This document shows positions 37,201-46,406 of a stretch of 64,000 bases of DNA, one piece after another. Position 1 is the stretch's first letter; every line of letters begins with the position of its first letter. Made by a program: the position numbers and the translations under genes. Source of the DNA: Fibrobacter sp. UWR2 (GTDB lineage Bacteria > Fibrobacterota > Fibrobacteria > Fibrobacterales > Fibrobacteraceae); contig NZ_MWQE01000004.1 of the NCBI RefSeq assembly GCF_002210285.1, positions 140,036 through 204,035 on the forward strand, in the 5' to 3' direction. The notes beneath the pieces are model-generated. The model had not been told where the DNA came from. It saw nothing but the letters and a program-made list of their open reading frames with translations, and did no database searches.

Positions 37201-37366
37201 GTTCGGCGTGAAGAAGAACCGCATCAAGGCCGTGGGTCTCGGTGCAAGCTGCCCGGTCGACGACAACAGCACCGAAGACGGTCGCGAAATGAACCGCCGT
37301 ATCGAAATGCACTTCGCTACGCCGGAGAACGACGGAACCAAGTGCGAATCCGAATTCCAGCAGTAA
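34268..37366 (+). CDS. Giant OmpA-family protein with ten expanded TSP3-type repeats
   Basis: 1032 residues. Signal peptide (MKRVVTGLALALAVQAFA), N-terminal ~360-residue beta-barrel (aromatic alternating strands such as GLGAQVGFGIGIWHYFDIGVG), then one ordinary calcium-binding repeat (DRDGDGVTDNEDNCP) and ten long repeats of ~46 residues. Each long repeat has D-x-D-x-D-G, a CDAWV segment, a lysine-rich helix, VCxGID, KCP and GCP, so four cysteines per repeat. The fifth has a ~15-residue insertion. The C-terminal OmpA domain (FKPGKATLESNAKNIL, GHTDNKG, NRRIEMHF) binds peptidoglycan. The protein probably links the outer membrane to the wall by a long, rigid, disulfide-stapled spacer. It is preceded by AAGGAG and is probably highly expressed (optimised codons). 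Confidence 0.93.
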   Translation: MKRVVTGLALALAVQAFADHPQTINKTGFVGVNKTQSAQSLGHSKLSFYGLMDATTDVNNIAPEGVTESYIGPYQEGVVGLPPGTVMRKGMVEDYIGLGAQVGFGIGIWHYFDIGVGIPVYYDKFTVNNTGCPYNGVVTYDPGDGIQPATACQPGQVAGTNIGYIGNIKADLKIRLPLPDEQPVDIAVFGEGNFGTANTAKDGIWIREPEFINKNDKAAQAFGVRSTIAKVGGALTLDFDKIDAIPLVIHGNGGYVYSTDANYLSYPYASGALEIYFMDFLSIFAEYYMIFQMDEFSDGTKLDVKDLTGAVVFHLPIGLDIHLGGSYSLGKGYDAADPSNFTSVNAMENDQRILTYRTTVNPKYKVYGGITWSGFLLAQDRDGDGVTDNEDNCPDDFGHRLNQGCPLGNPDVDEDGVCDAWVSEKGFENEFRDVCEGIDACPNEQGEGEDGCPLEDPDPDGDHVCDAWVSKKKLQKKFKEVCEGIDSCPTEKGTVANKGCPEDNPDPDGDGMCSPWVTDKNKLGDYANVCKGYDMCPGEAGTKANKGCPWDDPDSDGDGLCDEWVTQKKMGYYFEKAAEDEKIKNEWFIEKTCKGIDKCPTEFGPANNEGCPLGDPDTDKDGICDEWVTQKNMLDQYDGICSGIDKCPTEPGEAWANGCPMDNPDIDGDSLCASWVTEKKMQDQFKDVCHGVDKCPTENGPEWNKGCPAENPDSDGDGVCDAWVSKQKMFEQFKDVCKGVDRCPDEPGPDWNKGCPSDENPDTDGDSLCDPWVSKQKLADQFKDVCHGIDKCPDEAGPEWSKGCPAENPDSDGDGLCDAWVGKQKMFDQFKDVCKGTDRCPDEAGPEWNKGCPMDDDPDADKDGVCSEWVSTKKLLKQFEGVCTGLDRCPDVAGDDGHGCPKKAVEKLTGVTFKPGKATLESNAKNILKAVAKKLNEDDSYKELKIVIQGHTDNKGKDKTNQKLSEKRAQEVMKTLIKFGVKKNRIKAVGLGASCPVDDNSTEDGREMNRRIEMHFATPENDGTKCESEFQQ

Positions 37367-37390
37367 TCATCTGATCGGAAACTGAAATTC

Positions 37391-37422
37391 AAATCCCTGC
37401 CCTTCGGGGCGGGGATTTTTAT
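37391..37422 (+). terminator. Rho-independent terminator of the OmpA gene
   Basis: AAATCCCTGCCC/GGGGCGGGGATTT forms a stem with a TTC loop and one G-U pair, then a T-run, 25 bases after the stop. Confidence 0.8.
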
Positions 37423-37435
37423 ATTTGAATACACC

Positions 37436-37675
37436 ATGACAAAACTTGACGAAATATTGCAGTCCCTCGGAGCGGCAAACCACGACCTGGTCGAGAAACT
37501 TCCCGCAAACTTGAACCACAAGATGGTGCAGAAGGCCCGCCTTGGCAAGAAGCCCGTGCCCAAGCACACGCAAGATTTGATTCTACAGGCGGTGAACATG
37601 CTTATGCGCGAAAAGGCCGTTGCCGAAGACAAGGCCGTAAAGCAGTATAAGCGGGTGGAAATTTTCGGGGAATGA
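37436..37675 (+). CDS. Small hypothetical protein, 79 residues
   Basis: Not recognised. It starts at an ATG 14 bases after the OmpA terminator stem. Soluble, lysine-rich, helical (LDEILQSLGAANHDLVEKL, QKARLGKKPVPKHTQDLILQAVNMLM). The basic central segment could bind nucleic acid. It ends 31 bases before thyA and may be transcribed with it. Confidence 0.5.
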   Translation: MTKLDEILQSLGAANHDLVEKLPANLNHKMVQKARLGKKPVPKHTQDLILQAVNMLMREKAVAEDKAVKQYKRVEIFGE

Positions 37676-37706
37676 ACATCTCACAATTTTTTATTAAATT
37701 AAAATC

Positions 37707-38519
37707 ATGCAGCAATACTTAGACTTACTTCGTGACATTCTTGAAAACGGTGTGGACCGTTCCGACCGTACGGGAACGGGAACGCGCTCCGTATTTGGCC
37801 GCCAGTGCCGTTACGACCTTTCCAAAGGGTTCCCCTGCCTTACCACCAAGAAACTCCACCTGCGTTCGATTATCCACGAACTCCTGTGGTTCCTGAAGGG
37901 CGACACGAACATCAAGTACCTGCACGATAACAAGGTCACCATATGGGATGAATGGGCCGACGAGAATGGCGACCTGGGCCCGGTCTATGGCCACCAGTGG
38001 CGCTCTTGGCCGACCCCCGATGGCGGGCACATCGACCAGATTCAGAACTTAATCAATAGCCTCAAGAACAATCCGGATTCACGCAGGCACTTGGTGTGCG
38101 CATGGAATGTGGCCGAAGTTGACAAGATGGCCCTGCCGCCTTGCCACTGCCTGTTCCAGTTCTACGTGGGTGGAGTGGGTGCTTCGGGCAAGCGCAAACT
38201 CAGCTGCCAACTGTACCAGCGCAGTGCGGACACGTTCCTCGGCGTTCCGTTCAATATTGCGTCCTATGCGCTGCTGACGCTCATGCTTGCACAGGTCTGC
38301 GACTACGAACCGGGTGAGTTTATCCATACTCTCGGCGATACGCACCTGTACTCCAATCACTTCGAACAGGCGAAGGAACAGCTTACGCGTACGCCGCGCA
38401 AGCTCCCGACGATGAAGCTCAATCCCGAAATCAAGGACCTGTTCGAATTCAAGTTCGAGGACTTCGAACTCGTAGATTATGACCCGTGGCCGACCATCAA
38501 GGCCCCGATTGCAGTTTAA
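37707..38519 (+). CDS. thyA: Thymidylate synthase
   Basis: 270 residues, folate-dependent dTMP synthesis. Catalytic cysteine in [11 protein letters not shown]; the signatures [33 protein letters not shown] and [12 protein letters not shown] are all present. The next gene, one base away, is folA, which recycles the dihydrofolate produced. Confidence 0.97.
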   Translation: MQQYLDLLRDILENGVDRSDRTGTGTRSVFGRQCRYDLSKGFPCLTTKKLHLRSIIHELLWFLKGDTNIKYLHDNKVTIWDEWADENGDLGPVYGHQWRSWPTPDGGHIDQIQNLINSLKNNPDSRRHLVCAWNVAEVDKMALPPCHCLFQFYVGGVGASGKRKLSCQLYQRSADTFLGVPFNIASYALLTLMLAQVCDYEPGEFIHTLGDTHLYSNHFEQAKEQLTRTPRKLPTMKLNPEIKDLFEFKFEDFELVDYDPWPTIKAPIAV

Positions 38520-38520
38520 T

Positions 38521-39009
38521 ATGCTTATCTCTGCTATAGTCGCAATTTCAAGGAACAATGTCATCGGCCGTGACGGACACTTGCCGTGGCACCTGTCTGC
38601 CGACCTCAAGCGTTTCAAGGCCATCACGACGGGGCATTCCATTATCCTCGGGCGCAAGAACTACGACGATATCGGACGCCCGCTTCCGAACCGCACGAAC
38701 TACGTGCTCACGCGGAACACGGCGTTCGAGGCTCCAGGCAGCATTGTCTGCGGTAGCCTCGAACTGGCCTTGAACAAGGCTAGCGCTGCCGGCGAGAGTG
38801 AGTGCTTTATCATAGGCGGCGCCGCCGTGTACCGCGAGGCGATGCCCCTGGTGAAAAAGATGTACGTGACCCGTGTGGAATCTGACGTAGATGGCGACGT
38901 GTTTTTCCCGGAATGGGGCGAGGGCTGGCATAAGGTGAGTGAGGAATCTTTCCCTGCCGACGAGAAAAACGACTTCCCGACGGTGTTCGAAGTCTGGGAA
39001 AGGGATTAG
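38521..39009 (+). CDS. folA: Dihydrofolate reductase
   Basis: 162 residues from the ATG directly after the thyA stop. Motifs: ISAIVAISRNNVIGRDGHLPWHL, HSIILGRKNYDDIGRPLPNR, IIGGAAVYREAMPLV. It reduces dihydrofolate with NADPH. The frame continues 42 bases upstream inside thyA, but the ATG at 38521 is clearly the start. Confidence 0.96.
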   Translation: MLISAIVAISRNNVIGRDGHLPWHLSADLKRFKAITTGHSIILGRKNYDDIGRPLPNRTNYVLTRNTAFEAPGSIVCGSLELALNKASAAGESECFIIGGAAVYREAMPLVKKMYVTRVESDVDGDVFFPEWGEGWHKVSEESFPADEKNDFPTVFEVWERD

Positions 39010-39087
39010 TTACAACTTGGAATAATTTTTTAGAAAATTGTCTCCCTCGATTTTGTCGGGGGTCTCTTTTTTGTATAGATTAAAAAC

Positions 39088-40386
39088 ATGCTGGACTTAA
39101 ATGTATTCTACCGTTTGGCGGCAGCGATTGGCATCGGCCTTATCATAGGCATGCAGCGCGAGCACACCTATTCCGACAAGGATGACAGACACCCTGCCGG
39201 TGTACGCACGTTTACCCTGGTTGCGCTTGTGGGGGCTATTTCTGCTCTGCTCAGTGACCAGATGCAGGGGCTTGCCCCGTTCGTGACAGGCTTTATCGTG
39301 GTAGGCATGCTCCTGATGGCATCGCACATTTCTTTTGCGATAGGGCACAGGCCCCAGGAAGGGCGGCCTGTTGTCAGCAGTGACGGCATCACGACAAGCG
39401 TTGCCGTGCTGATGGTTTATCTGCTGGGGGCGGTGTGCTGGTACGGCAGGCTCCTTGAAGCATGCGTGATTGTGGTGGTGATGCTGTGGGTGCTGATGGC
39501 AAAAGACCAGTTGCATTCTTTTGCGCAGAAACTTTCGAAGGAAGATATCCTCGCGACGGTCAAGTTTGCGGTGATATCGGCGTTGATCTTGCCGTTCCTG
39601 CCGAATCAGGCTTTCGGACCGCCGGGGCTCGAAGTGCTGAACCCGCACACCATCTGGCTTTTCGTGGTGTTCATCTCGGGCATAGGCTTTGTGGGCTATG
39701 TGCTTATCAAGCTTGTTGGTCCTGGCAAGGGAATCTGGCTTACCGGCCTTCTGGGCGGGCTTGCAAGCAGTACCGCCCTCACGCTGAACCTTGCAGGGCG
39801 CAGCCGCGAAAACGAGGATTATGCCTCGGACTTTACGCTGGGTATCGTGCTCAGCTGGGCGGTGATGTACGTGCGTCTTTACCTTATCTGTATCTTCCTG
39901 AGCGGTGCGCTGGCAAAACCTCTGGTACTACCGCTCCTGCTCCCGGTGGTGCCGGCGCTCGGGTATGCGCTGTTCCTCAAGATTAAGGAAGTCCGCAACC
40001 ACAGGCAGAAATCCGCCGATTTCACGAACCCCTTCAAGCTTTTGCCGGCAATTAAGTTCGGCCTCGTGTTTACTGCGGTCATGTTCGTCGCGAATGCGGC
40101 GCGCGTTTACCTGGGCTCGGGAGCCTTGCTCGCCTGCAGTTTCTTGGGCGGTGCCGCCGAGATGGATGCGGTCGCGTTCTCCGTCATCGACATGAACCTG
40201 AAATCGGGGCTTGGCGTGCATGAACTTGTGCTCGCGCTCCTGTTTGCAAGCCTTGCGAATACCCTTACCAAGGGTGCCCTGGTGTGCTTCCTCGGTGCAA
40301 AATCCATGCGTCGCCCGATAATTCCGGCGGTAGTGCTGATTTGCGCCGTGACCGGAGCCTTGATAGCATTTTATATGGGAAACTAG
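39088..40386 (+). CDS. MgtC/SapB-type membrane protein with DUF4010 domain
   Basis: 432 residues with about 12 membrane segments. The N-terminal third is an MgtC-like domain (IGIGLIIGMQREH, AGVRTFTLVALVGAISALLS). The rest matches the DUF4010 pattern (GPGKGIWLTGLLGGLASSTALTLNLAGRSRE, SFLGGAAEMDAVAFSV). Fusions of this type are common and of unknown transport function, possibly Mg2+ homeostasis. It is transcribed on its own after folA. Confidence 0.8.
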   Translation: MLDLNVFYRLAAAIGIGLIIGMQREHTYSDKDDRHPAGVRTFTLVALVGAISALLSDQMQGLAPFVTGFIVVGMLLMASHISFAIGHRPQEGRPVVSSDGITTSVAVLMVYLLGAVCWYGRLLEACVIVVVMLWVLMAKDQLHSFAQKLSKEDILATVKFAVISALILPFLPNQAFGPPGLEVLNPHTIWLFVVFISGIGFVGYVLIKLVGPGKGIWLTGLLGGLASSTALTLNLAGRSRENEDYASDFTLGIVLSWAVMYVRLYLICIFLSGALAKPLVLPLLLPVVPALGYALFLKIKEVRNHRQKSADFTNPFKLLPAIKFGLVFTAVMFVANAARVYLGSGALLACSFLGGAAEMDAVAFSVIDMNLKSGLGVHELVLALLFASLANTLTKGALVCFLGAKSMRRPIIPAVVLICAVTGALIAFYMGN

Positions 40387-40406
40387 CCTCTCTTTGCGGG
40401 AAATAA

Positions 40407-41897
<1,491 letters not shown>

Positions 41898-41926
41898 GCC
41901 TTCGTTGTTGTACCTTTGTAAAAATC

Positions 41927-41962
41927 AATCCTGTTATAGACAAACTATAACAGGATTTTTTA
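41927..41962 (+). terminator. Rho-independent terminator of guaB
   Basis: A perfect 13-bp stem AATCCTGTTATAG/CTATAACAGGATT, 5-base loop, then TTTTTTAT. Confidence 0.9.
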
Positions 41963-41988
41963 TATTTGAGGTGAAAAAAGGAGTTTGT

Positions 41989-42723
41989 ATGAAAATAAGG
42001 TTTGTGGCTCTTTGCTTGTTGGTGTTGTTCTTTGCCTGCTGTTCGTCGGAACGCCAGTTCCTGGATGCCGGTTGGACGCAGAAGCCCGCAAAGATGAAAA
42101 TCCTGTTCACGAAGCCTAGCCTCGTAGTCGAGGATAAGGAGTTCCGGTCGACGGATCCGGCTTACGCCAAGACGATGGACATGGTTTTAGGGTGGTTTAA
42201 TAAACAGAATGATGAAGTCGAGATTCCCGAGGCGATGGAGGTGATTTCGGACTGGTTCAGGGATAAGATTGATAACGTGATGCAGTTCAATTCGAATGTC
42301 CCGAGTGTGGTGGAAAGGGTGTCGAAGAAGAAAATCTCCCGCGATACCGAGAATATGGACGGGGTCGATGTCAAGATTCCCAAGCTAGAGGCGATGTCGG
42401 ACAGTTTCGATGTCTACCTGATCCTGGACGAAATCGGGATGCATATATCGAAGGTCGATACCTATATGTCAATGGGACCTTCTTTTGGTCCGACAGGCCT
42501 GCCTACGACCCCTGGCGTTGGCCCTAGGTTCCAGGGAGAATCCACACGAATCGATGCGAATTATGTCGTCTATGACGTGAAGACGGGCAAGCGCCTTGCA
42601 TACGGTCACCTGGAAGATGGAATGTATCACGAAGACGTTGCCGCCGAAACGGGTTGGTATGACAACCTGCGCCAGTTGATGCTGAGAATCCTTGGCACGA
42701 CTCCGGTGACCCGCTTTAATTAA
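41989..42723 (+). CDS. Lipoprotein of unknown function
   Basis: 244 residues from the ATG at 41989 (AAAGGAG upstream); longer upstream frames run through the guaB terminator and are rejected. Lipobox FACC at about residues 14-17. The mature part contains a helical central region (YAKTMDMVLGWFNKQND) and a C-terminal beta segment (IDANYVVYDVKTGKRLAYGHLE), reminiscent of DUF4136-like periplasmic lipoproteins. Role unknown. Confidence 0.6.
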   Translation: MKIRFVALCLLVLFFACCSSERQFLDAGWTQKPAKMKILFTKPSLVVEDKEFRSTDPAYAKTMDMVLGWFNKQNDEVEIPEAMEVISDWFRDKIDNVMQFNSNVPSVVERVSKKKISRDTENMDGVDVKIPKLEAMSDSFDVYLILDEIGMHISKVDTYMSMGPSFGPTGLPTTPGVGPRFQGESTRIDANYVVYDVKTGKRLAYGHLEDGMYHEDVAAETGWYDNLRQLMLRILGTTPVTRFN

Positions 42724-42750
42724 CGGTCTGTTTCTTATACTGTCAAGAAA

Positions 42751-42782
42751 CGAAAAGCCTGTCCGTAGGGACAGGCTTTTCG
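42751..42782. terminator. Bidirectional terminator between convergent lipoprotein genes
   Basis: A perfect 14-bp stem CGAAAAGCCTGTCC/GGACAGGCTTTTCG with the loop GTAG, with T-tracts on both strands as part of the stem. Confidence 0.85.
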
Positions 42783-42802
42783 TAAATGTGTAAGAAGGCG
42801 TG

Positions 42803-43039
42803 CTAGAAATCCCAGCAGTCCTCGTATAGGGGCGTATGGAGCGTGCCGGCTTCTTCTGCCTCCTTGGCCTTTTCTTCGGCAACGGCTTTGTCCAGGTCGC
42901 ATTTCCTCTGGTTGGGGGCGTCTGTTGTCTTGTAGCAGTAGGCGACCCTTTGGCATGCCTTTGCAGAGTTGCTGTCACCGCAGGCGGTGAGCAGGCAAAG
43001 TATGGCTAGGGACGATGCGGCAATAAGAAATTTCTTCAT
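42803..43039 (-). CDS. Small lipoprotein, 78 residues
   Basis: Read from the ATG at 43039 (AGGA seven bases upstream). MKKFLIAASSLAILCLLTAC is a clear lipobox signal peptide. The mature part is about 58 residues with four cysteines (KACQRVAYCYK, RKCDL, EDCWDF) and an Ala/Glu-rich helix (AEEKAKEAEEAG), suggesting two disulfides. Family unknown. Divergent from the large lipoprotein gene at 43180. Confidence 0.6.
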   Translation of the reverse strand: MKKFLIAASSLAILCLLTACGDSNSAKACQRVAYCYKTTDAPNQRKCDLDKAVAEEKAKEAEEAGTLHTPLYEDCWDF

Positions 43040-43179
43040 AAACATCCTCATTCTTTTAGTTCCTAATGTATAATTTATTCGCATAAAAAGCACGTGTGCC
43101 GTTGTAAAAAATCGATTTTTGCCACATTTTAGGGCTAAAATACAGGTATTGCGTGTCTTAAATTGCTAATTTTTGATTG

Positions 43180-45531
43180 ATGAAGAGCTTCCTCACGAAA
43201 ATTTTCGCTATCGCGGTACTGCTCATTGCTTTCGTTTCCTGTTCTGACGAAGACGAAGGCACCGAGTTCCTTTTTGACCGCGAAATCATGGAAATGAGCG
43301 TCCTTCGCAGCTGTGTCGACGAAAAAGATACTTCGGCCTGCTACCGCATCCGCTTCCGTCTGCCTATCGAGAAGGAAGACCTGTCGTATATCCATGTGTG
43401 GCTCGATACGACTGTAATCGACGATACCTCGAAGGCCGTGACTTCGAAACAAATCGGTAAGGCGGACACGTCCCTTGAATATGGTGAAGATTTCACAAGG
43501 CTCTATGATACGCTCGACCTTACCGATATGGTCAAGGATTACCTGGAAACTTATAAGAGCCTCCAGGTGGCATTCTTCTGCGAGTATTCCGACGACGAGG
43601 ATCCTGGCTCTGTGCAGCGCGTTATCCTGCATTTCGGGGATAGCATTCCTCCTGCCAACGTGACCTTCTCTGCCGAATCCACATGGACTGACGGCATAAT
43701 GTTCGAATGGTACCGCCCGACGGACCAGACTGATTTCTACAAGATGTCGGAACTTTCGGGAATTATTGTCGGCTACAATGTCGTCATCTATTCCGAAGAC
43801 AAGAGCGTAGACTTGCGCGATATCAAGGTAACCGTGACTACGGCCGAGGGTGTAGATTCTACGGGTACCGAATTTTACAGACGCCATGCGCGTGTCCGTG
43901 CGACATTCGATTCGGTCTGGATTGATACTGCGCTCTCGCATACCGATAAGGACAAGAACAAACTGCGTATCGCTGTTCTCGACGGGATGGGCTTTGATTT
44001 CGAGAATGATTCCCTGAACCGCTACCGCATGGTCGTCGAGGGCTTGCGCCCTAACTCCATCTATACGGTCGGCATTACGGCATGGGATTCTGCCGGTAAT
44101 TCTTCGAGCAAGGAAGATCTTTCTACTGTCGACAAGAACAAACGATTCGATACGACGGATTCGGTCGCGCCGGTCATGGCGAAGAAGCTGTTCTTCATGG
44201 AAGATTCGCTTTTCCCGGGTATGGCGCGCCTGGATAGCAACAACAGGCTCCGCATATTCTGGAGTATGAGTGTCGACCCGTACAAGACTGACCATCCGGT
44301 CAAGTCCGATTCTGTAATCGACATTCCTGATTCGTGCCTGTTTACTCTTTGCTACGATACGGTCGCCACGTATGTGGTCGAGCATTACGATGTTATTGCG
44401 AAGGAATGGAAAAGTTATCTCAAGCCGGGCGATACGGCCCATTTCAATACGTTGTATGTGCTGGAAAACGATACCATGACCCTTAAGACGGATACCCTGG
44501 TACTTTCGGCCATCGAATCGTTCGTGACCGATACCATACGCTGGGTTTCTCCGGGCGATACGATTATCTTCCGCATCCGTTCCAAGGACAAGTCCGGCTA
44601 TTATTCTGCAGCTTTGATTGATACCGTTTATGTTTCCCCGGGTGCGCTTGCTTCCGAGCTGAATTGTCCAGAAGGCTTTGTTCCAGTTTCCGCGGGCGAT
44701 TCGCTGAAGTTCTGCATGGAGCGTTATGAACATCGGGACGATTCGGGCGCGTTTGTCAATAACGTGCTGCATTCCGAGGCGGTTGCTGCATGCGAGGCGG
44801 TCTCTGCCTCCGGCTTTACCGTGAGCCTCTGCAAGGAACGCGACTGGGAACTGGTCTGCCTTTCGGGCGGTACGCTTGCCTATGGCGTCTTGAACGAGCG
44901 GTCCGTCGACGCGACGGAATACCTGTTCTCTTACTGCAATGTCGGTACGAATGATTCAATCTCTGCAGCGGATGTGTCCAGGCGTGACTACCGCTGTACG
45001 AACCCGATGGGCGTGAAGGATATGCCCGGCCAGTACCAGGAATGGGTTATCGGCAGGTCCGAAGATACGGTTGCTGTTGCGAAGGGTTCCAGCTATAAGG
45101 TCTATGGCGGGCTCGATAGGGAATCGCTCGCACTTTGCACTAACCGTTCGTTCCCGTACTATACGCGCCTTGCCTATACGACGGATACCGTGTACCTGTA
45201 CCGCGAAGGAGCGAAGGTCGATACGGTGTTTGCTGCCGATACGTCGCGCACGCTCTACAAGAAGCTTTCCAAGAAAGATTTCAAGGATAGCCTGCAGTTC
45301 TTCGACGTGCAGGATTCCGCTGGCAATTCCATTGGCGAAGACTACGCGCTTTATTCCGAATACAAGCAGGGTGGCGACGAATGGCTCGATACGCTGGGTA
45401 ACGGGCTTAAGTATGTGCCGACCGAGGTCAAGGTCGTATTTTTGACTGGGGACAAGGTGTCTTACCGTCAGGCGGCCGCATTCTACAAGTCTCCGACAAT
45501 TGGGTTCCGCTGCTGCGCCTATCCGGAGTAG
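43180..45531 (+). CDS. Large lipoprotein with C-terminal FGE/lectin-like domain
   Basis: 783 residues. The signal peptide ends in the lipobox FVSC. A beta-rich N-terminal part of about 480 residues follows, containing stretches resembling fibronectin-type III strands (PANVTFSAESTWTDGIMFEWYRP, NSIYTVGITAWDSAGN). The C-terminal ~290 residues start CPEGFVPVSAGDSLKFCMERYEH and end PTIGFRCCAYPE, the formylglycine-generating-enzyme/C-type-lectin pattern with a GFRC end motif; the catalytic Cys pair of true FGE is not evident. Threonine/aspartate-rich repeats (DTVYVS-like) recur. Probably a cell-surface binding protein. It ends 5 bases before the inositol-phosphatase gene. Confidence 0.65.
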   Translation: MKSFLTKIFAIAVLLIAFVSCSDEDEGTEFLFDREIMEMSVLRSCVDEKDTSACYRIRFRLPIEKEDLSYIHVWLDTTVIDDTSKAVTSKQIGKADTSLEYGEDFTRLYDTLDLTDMVKDYLETYKSLQVAFFCEYSDDEDPGSVQRVILHFGDSIPPANVTFSAESTWTDGIMFEWYRPTDQTDFYKMSELSGIIVGYNVVIYSEDKSVDLRDIKVTVTTAEGVDSTGTEFYRRHARVRATFDSVWIDTALSHTDKDKNKLRIAVLDGMGFDFENDSLNRYRMVVEGLRPNSIYTVGITAWDSAGNSSSKEDLSTVDKNKRFDTTDSVAPVMAKKLFFMEDSLFPGMARLDSNNRLRIFWSMSVDPYKTDHPVKSDSVIDIPDSCLFTLCYDTVATYVVEHYDVIAKEWKSYLKPGDTAHFNTLYVLENDTMTLKTDTLVLSAIESFVTDTIRWVSPGDTIIFRIRSKDKSGYYSAALIDTVYVSPGALASELNCPEGFVPVSAGDSLKFCMERYEHRDDSGAFVNNVLHSEAVAACEAVSASGFTVSLCKERDWELVCLSGGTLAYGVLNERSVDATEYLFSYCNVGTNDSISAADVSRRDYRCTNPMGVKDMPGQYQEWVIGRSEDTVAVAKGSSYKVYGGLDRESLALCTNRSFPYYTRLAYTTDTVYLYREGAKVDTVFAADTSRTLYKKLSKKDFKDSLQFFDVQDSAGNSIGEDYALYSEYKQGGDEWLDTLGNGLKYVPTEVKVVFLTGDKVSYRQAAAFYKSPTIGFRCCAYPE

Positions 45532-45536
45532 GGTAA

Positions 45537-46325
45537 ATGCAAATAGAAGATTTCCTGTCTGTCGCTGAATCGCTTGCCAAGCAGGCGGGCGACCTCTGCC
45601 TTGAAATCCAGCAGGATTTGGGCAATGTTCATTACAAGTCTCAAAAGGATGTCGTGACGCGCGCGGATATCGCGAGCGAGAAACTCATTGTGGAAGGAAT
45701 CCGCAAGGCCTTCCCGACACATTGCATCCGCACCGAGGAGGCGGGTGTCATTGAAGGCGAGGATCCGCGGTTCCGCTGGATTATCGATCCGGTAGATGGA
45801 ACCGTGAACTTTAGCCGCGGTATCCCGCTGTGGGGTATTTCCATTGCTCTCCATTTTGAGGGCAAGCCCCTGTTGGCGGCAATCAACCTGCCGAAGCTCG
45901 GGGAACTCTATACGGCGGCCCGCGGGCATGGCGCCTTCATGAACGGAATGCCCATCCATGTAAGCCAGGAATCTGACTCTATCCATGCCATCGTCTCGAA
46001 TGGCGACTTCAATGTGGGCGATGCCTCCAAAATCAATGCCCAGAATTCCCGCAATTTTGCCCACGAGGCAGAGGCCTTCGAGAGGGTCAAGTGCCTCGGT
46101 TCTGCGGTAATCGAGGGCTGCTTTACCGCCTGTGGGCGCATAGACTGCTTCGTGATGACCATGAGCTACCCCTGGGACATTGCCGCCATAGCCTTGATGG
46201 TGGAGGAGGCGGGCGGAAAATCGACCCGCATAGATGGCGCTCCCCTGGAATTTGTTGATGCGGAACAGGCTATTTTCAGCAATGGCGTGCTGCATGACAC
46301 CCTGATTCGCACATTATCCATGTAA
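45537..46325 (+). CDS. suhB: Inositol monophosphatase family protein
   Basis: 262 residues. Metal-binding motifs: EEAG (the EE of motif A), DPVDGTVNF (motif 1) and WDIAAIALMVEEAGG (motif 2). These Mg-dependent, lithium-sensitive phosphatases act on inositol phosphates, NADP, PAP or fructose bisphosphate, and SuhB also supports rRNA transcription; substrate not assignable. Translation probably couples to the upstream lipoprotein gene (5-base gap). Confidence 0.88.
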   Translation: MQIEDFLSVAESLAKQAGDLCLEIQQDLGNVHYKSQKDVVTRADIASEKLIVEGIRKAFPTHCIRTEEAGVIEGEDPRFRWIIDPVDGTVNFSRGIPLWGISIALHFEGKPLLAAINLPKLGELYTAARGHGAFMNGMPIHVSQESDSIHAIVSNGDFNVGDASKINAQNSRNFAHEAEAFERVKCLGSAVIEGCFTACGRIDCFVMTMSYPWDIAAIALMVEEAGGKSTRIDGAPLEFVDAEQAIFSNGVLHDTLIRTLSM

Positions 46326-46406
46326 ACAATCTTTTCGTATGCAAATACGATAAAAGATTTTATATTGTTGCGCGGTGGGATTGTGTGCGAACACTCGGAG
46401 GTGTTA

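Noticed and set aside
34559..37312. 917-codon open frame antisense to the OmpA gene
   Set aside because: Shadow of a strongly codon-biased repeat gene; its repeats mirror those of the real protein.
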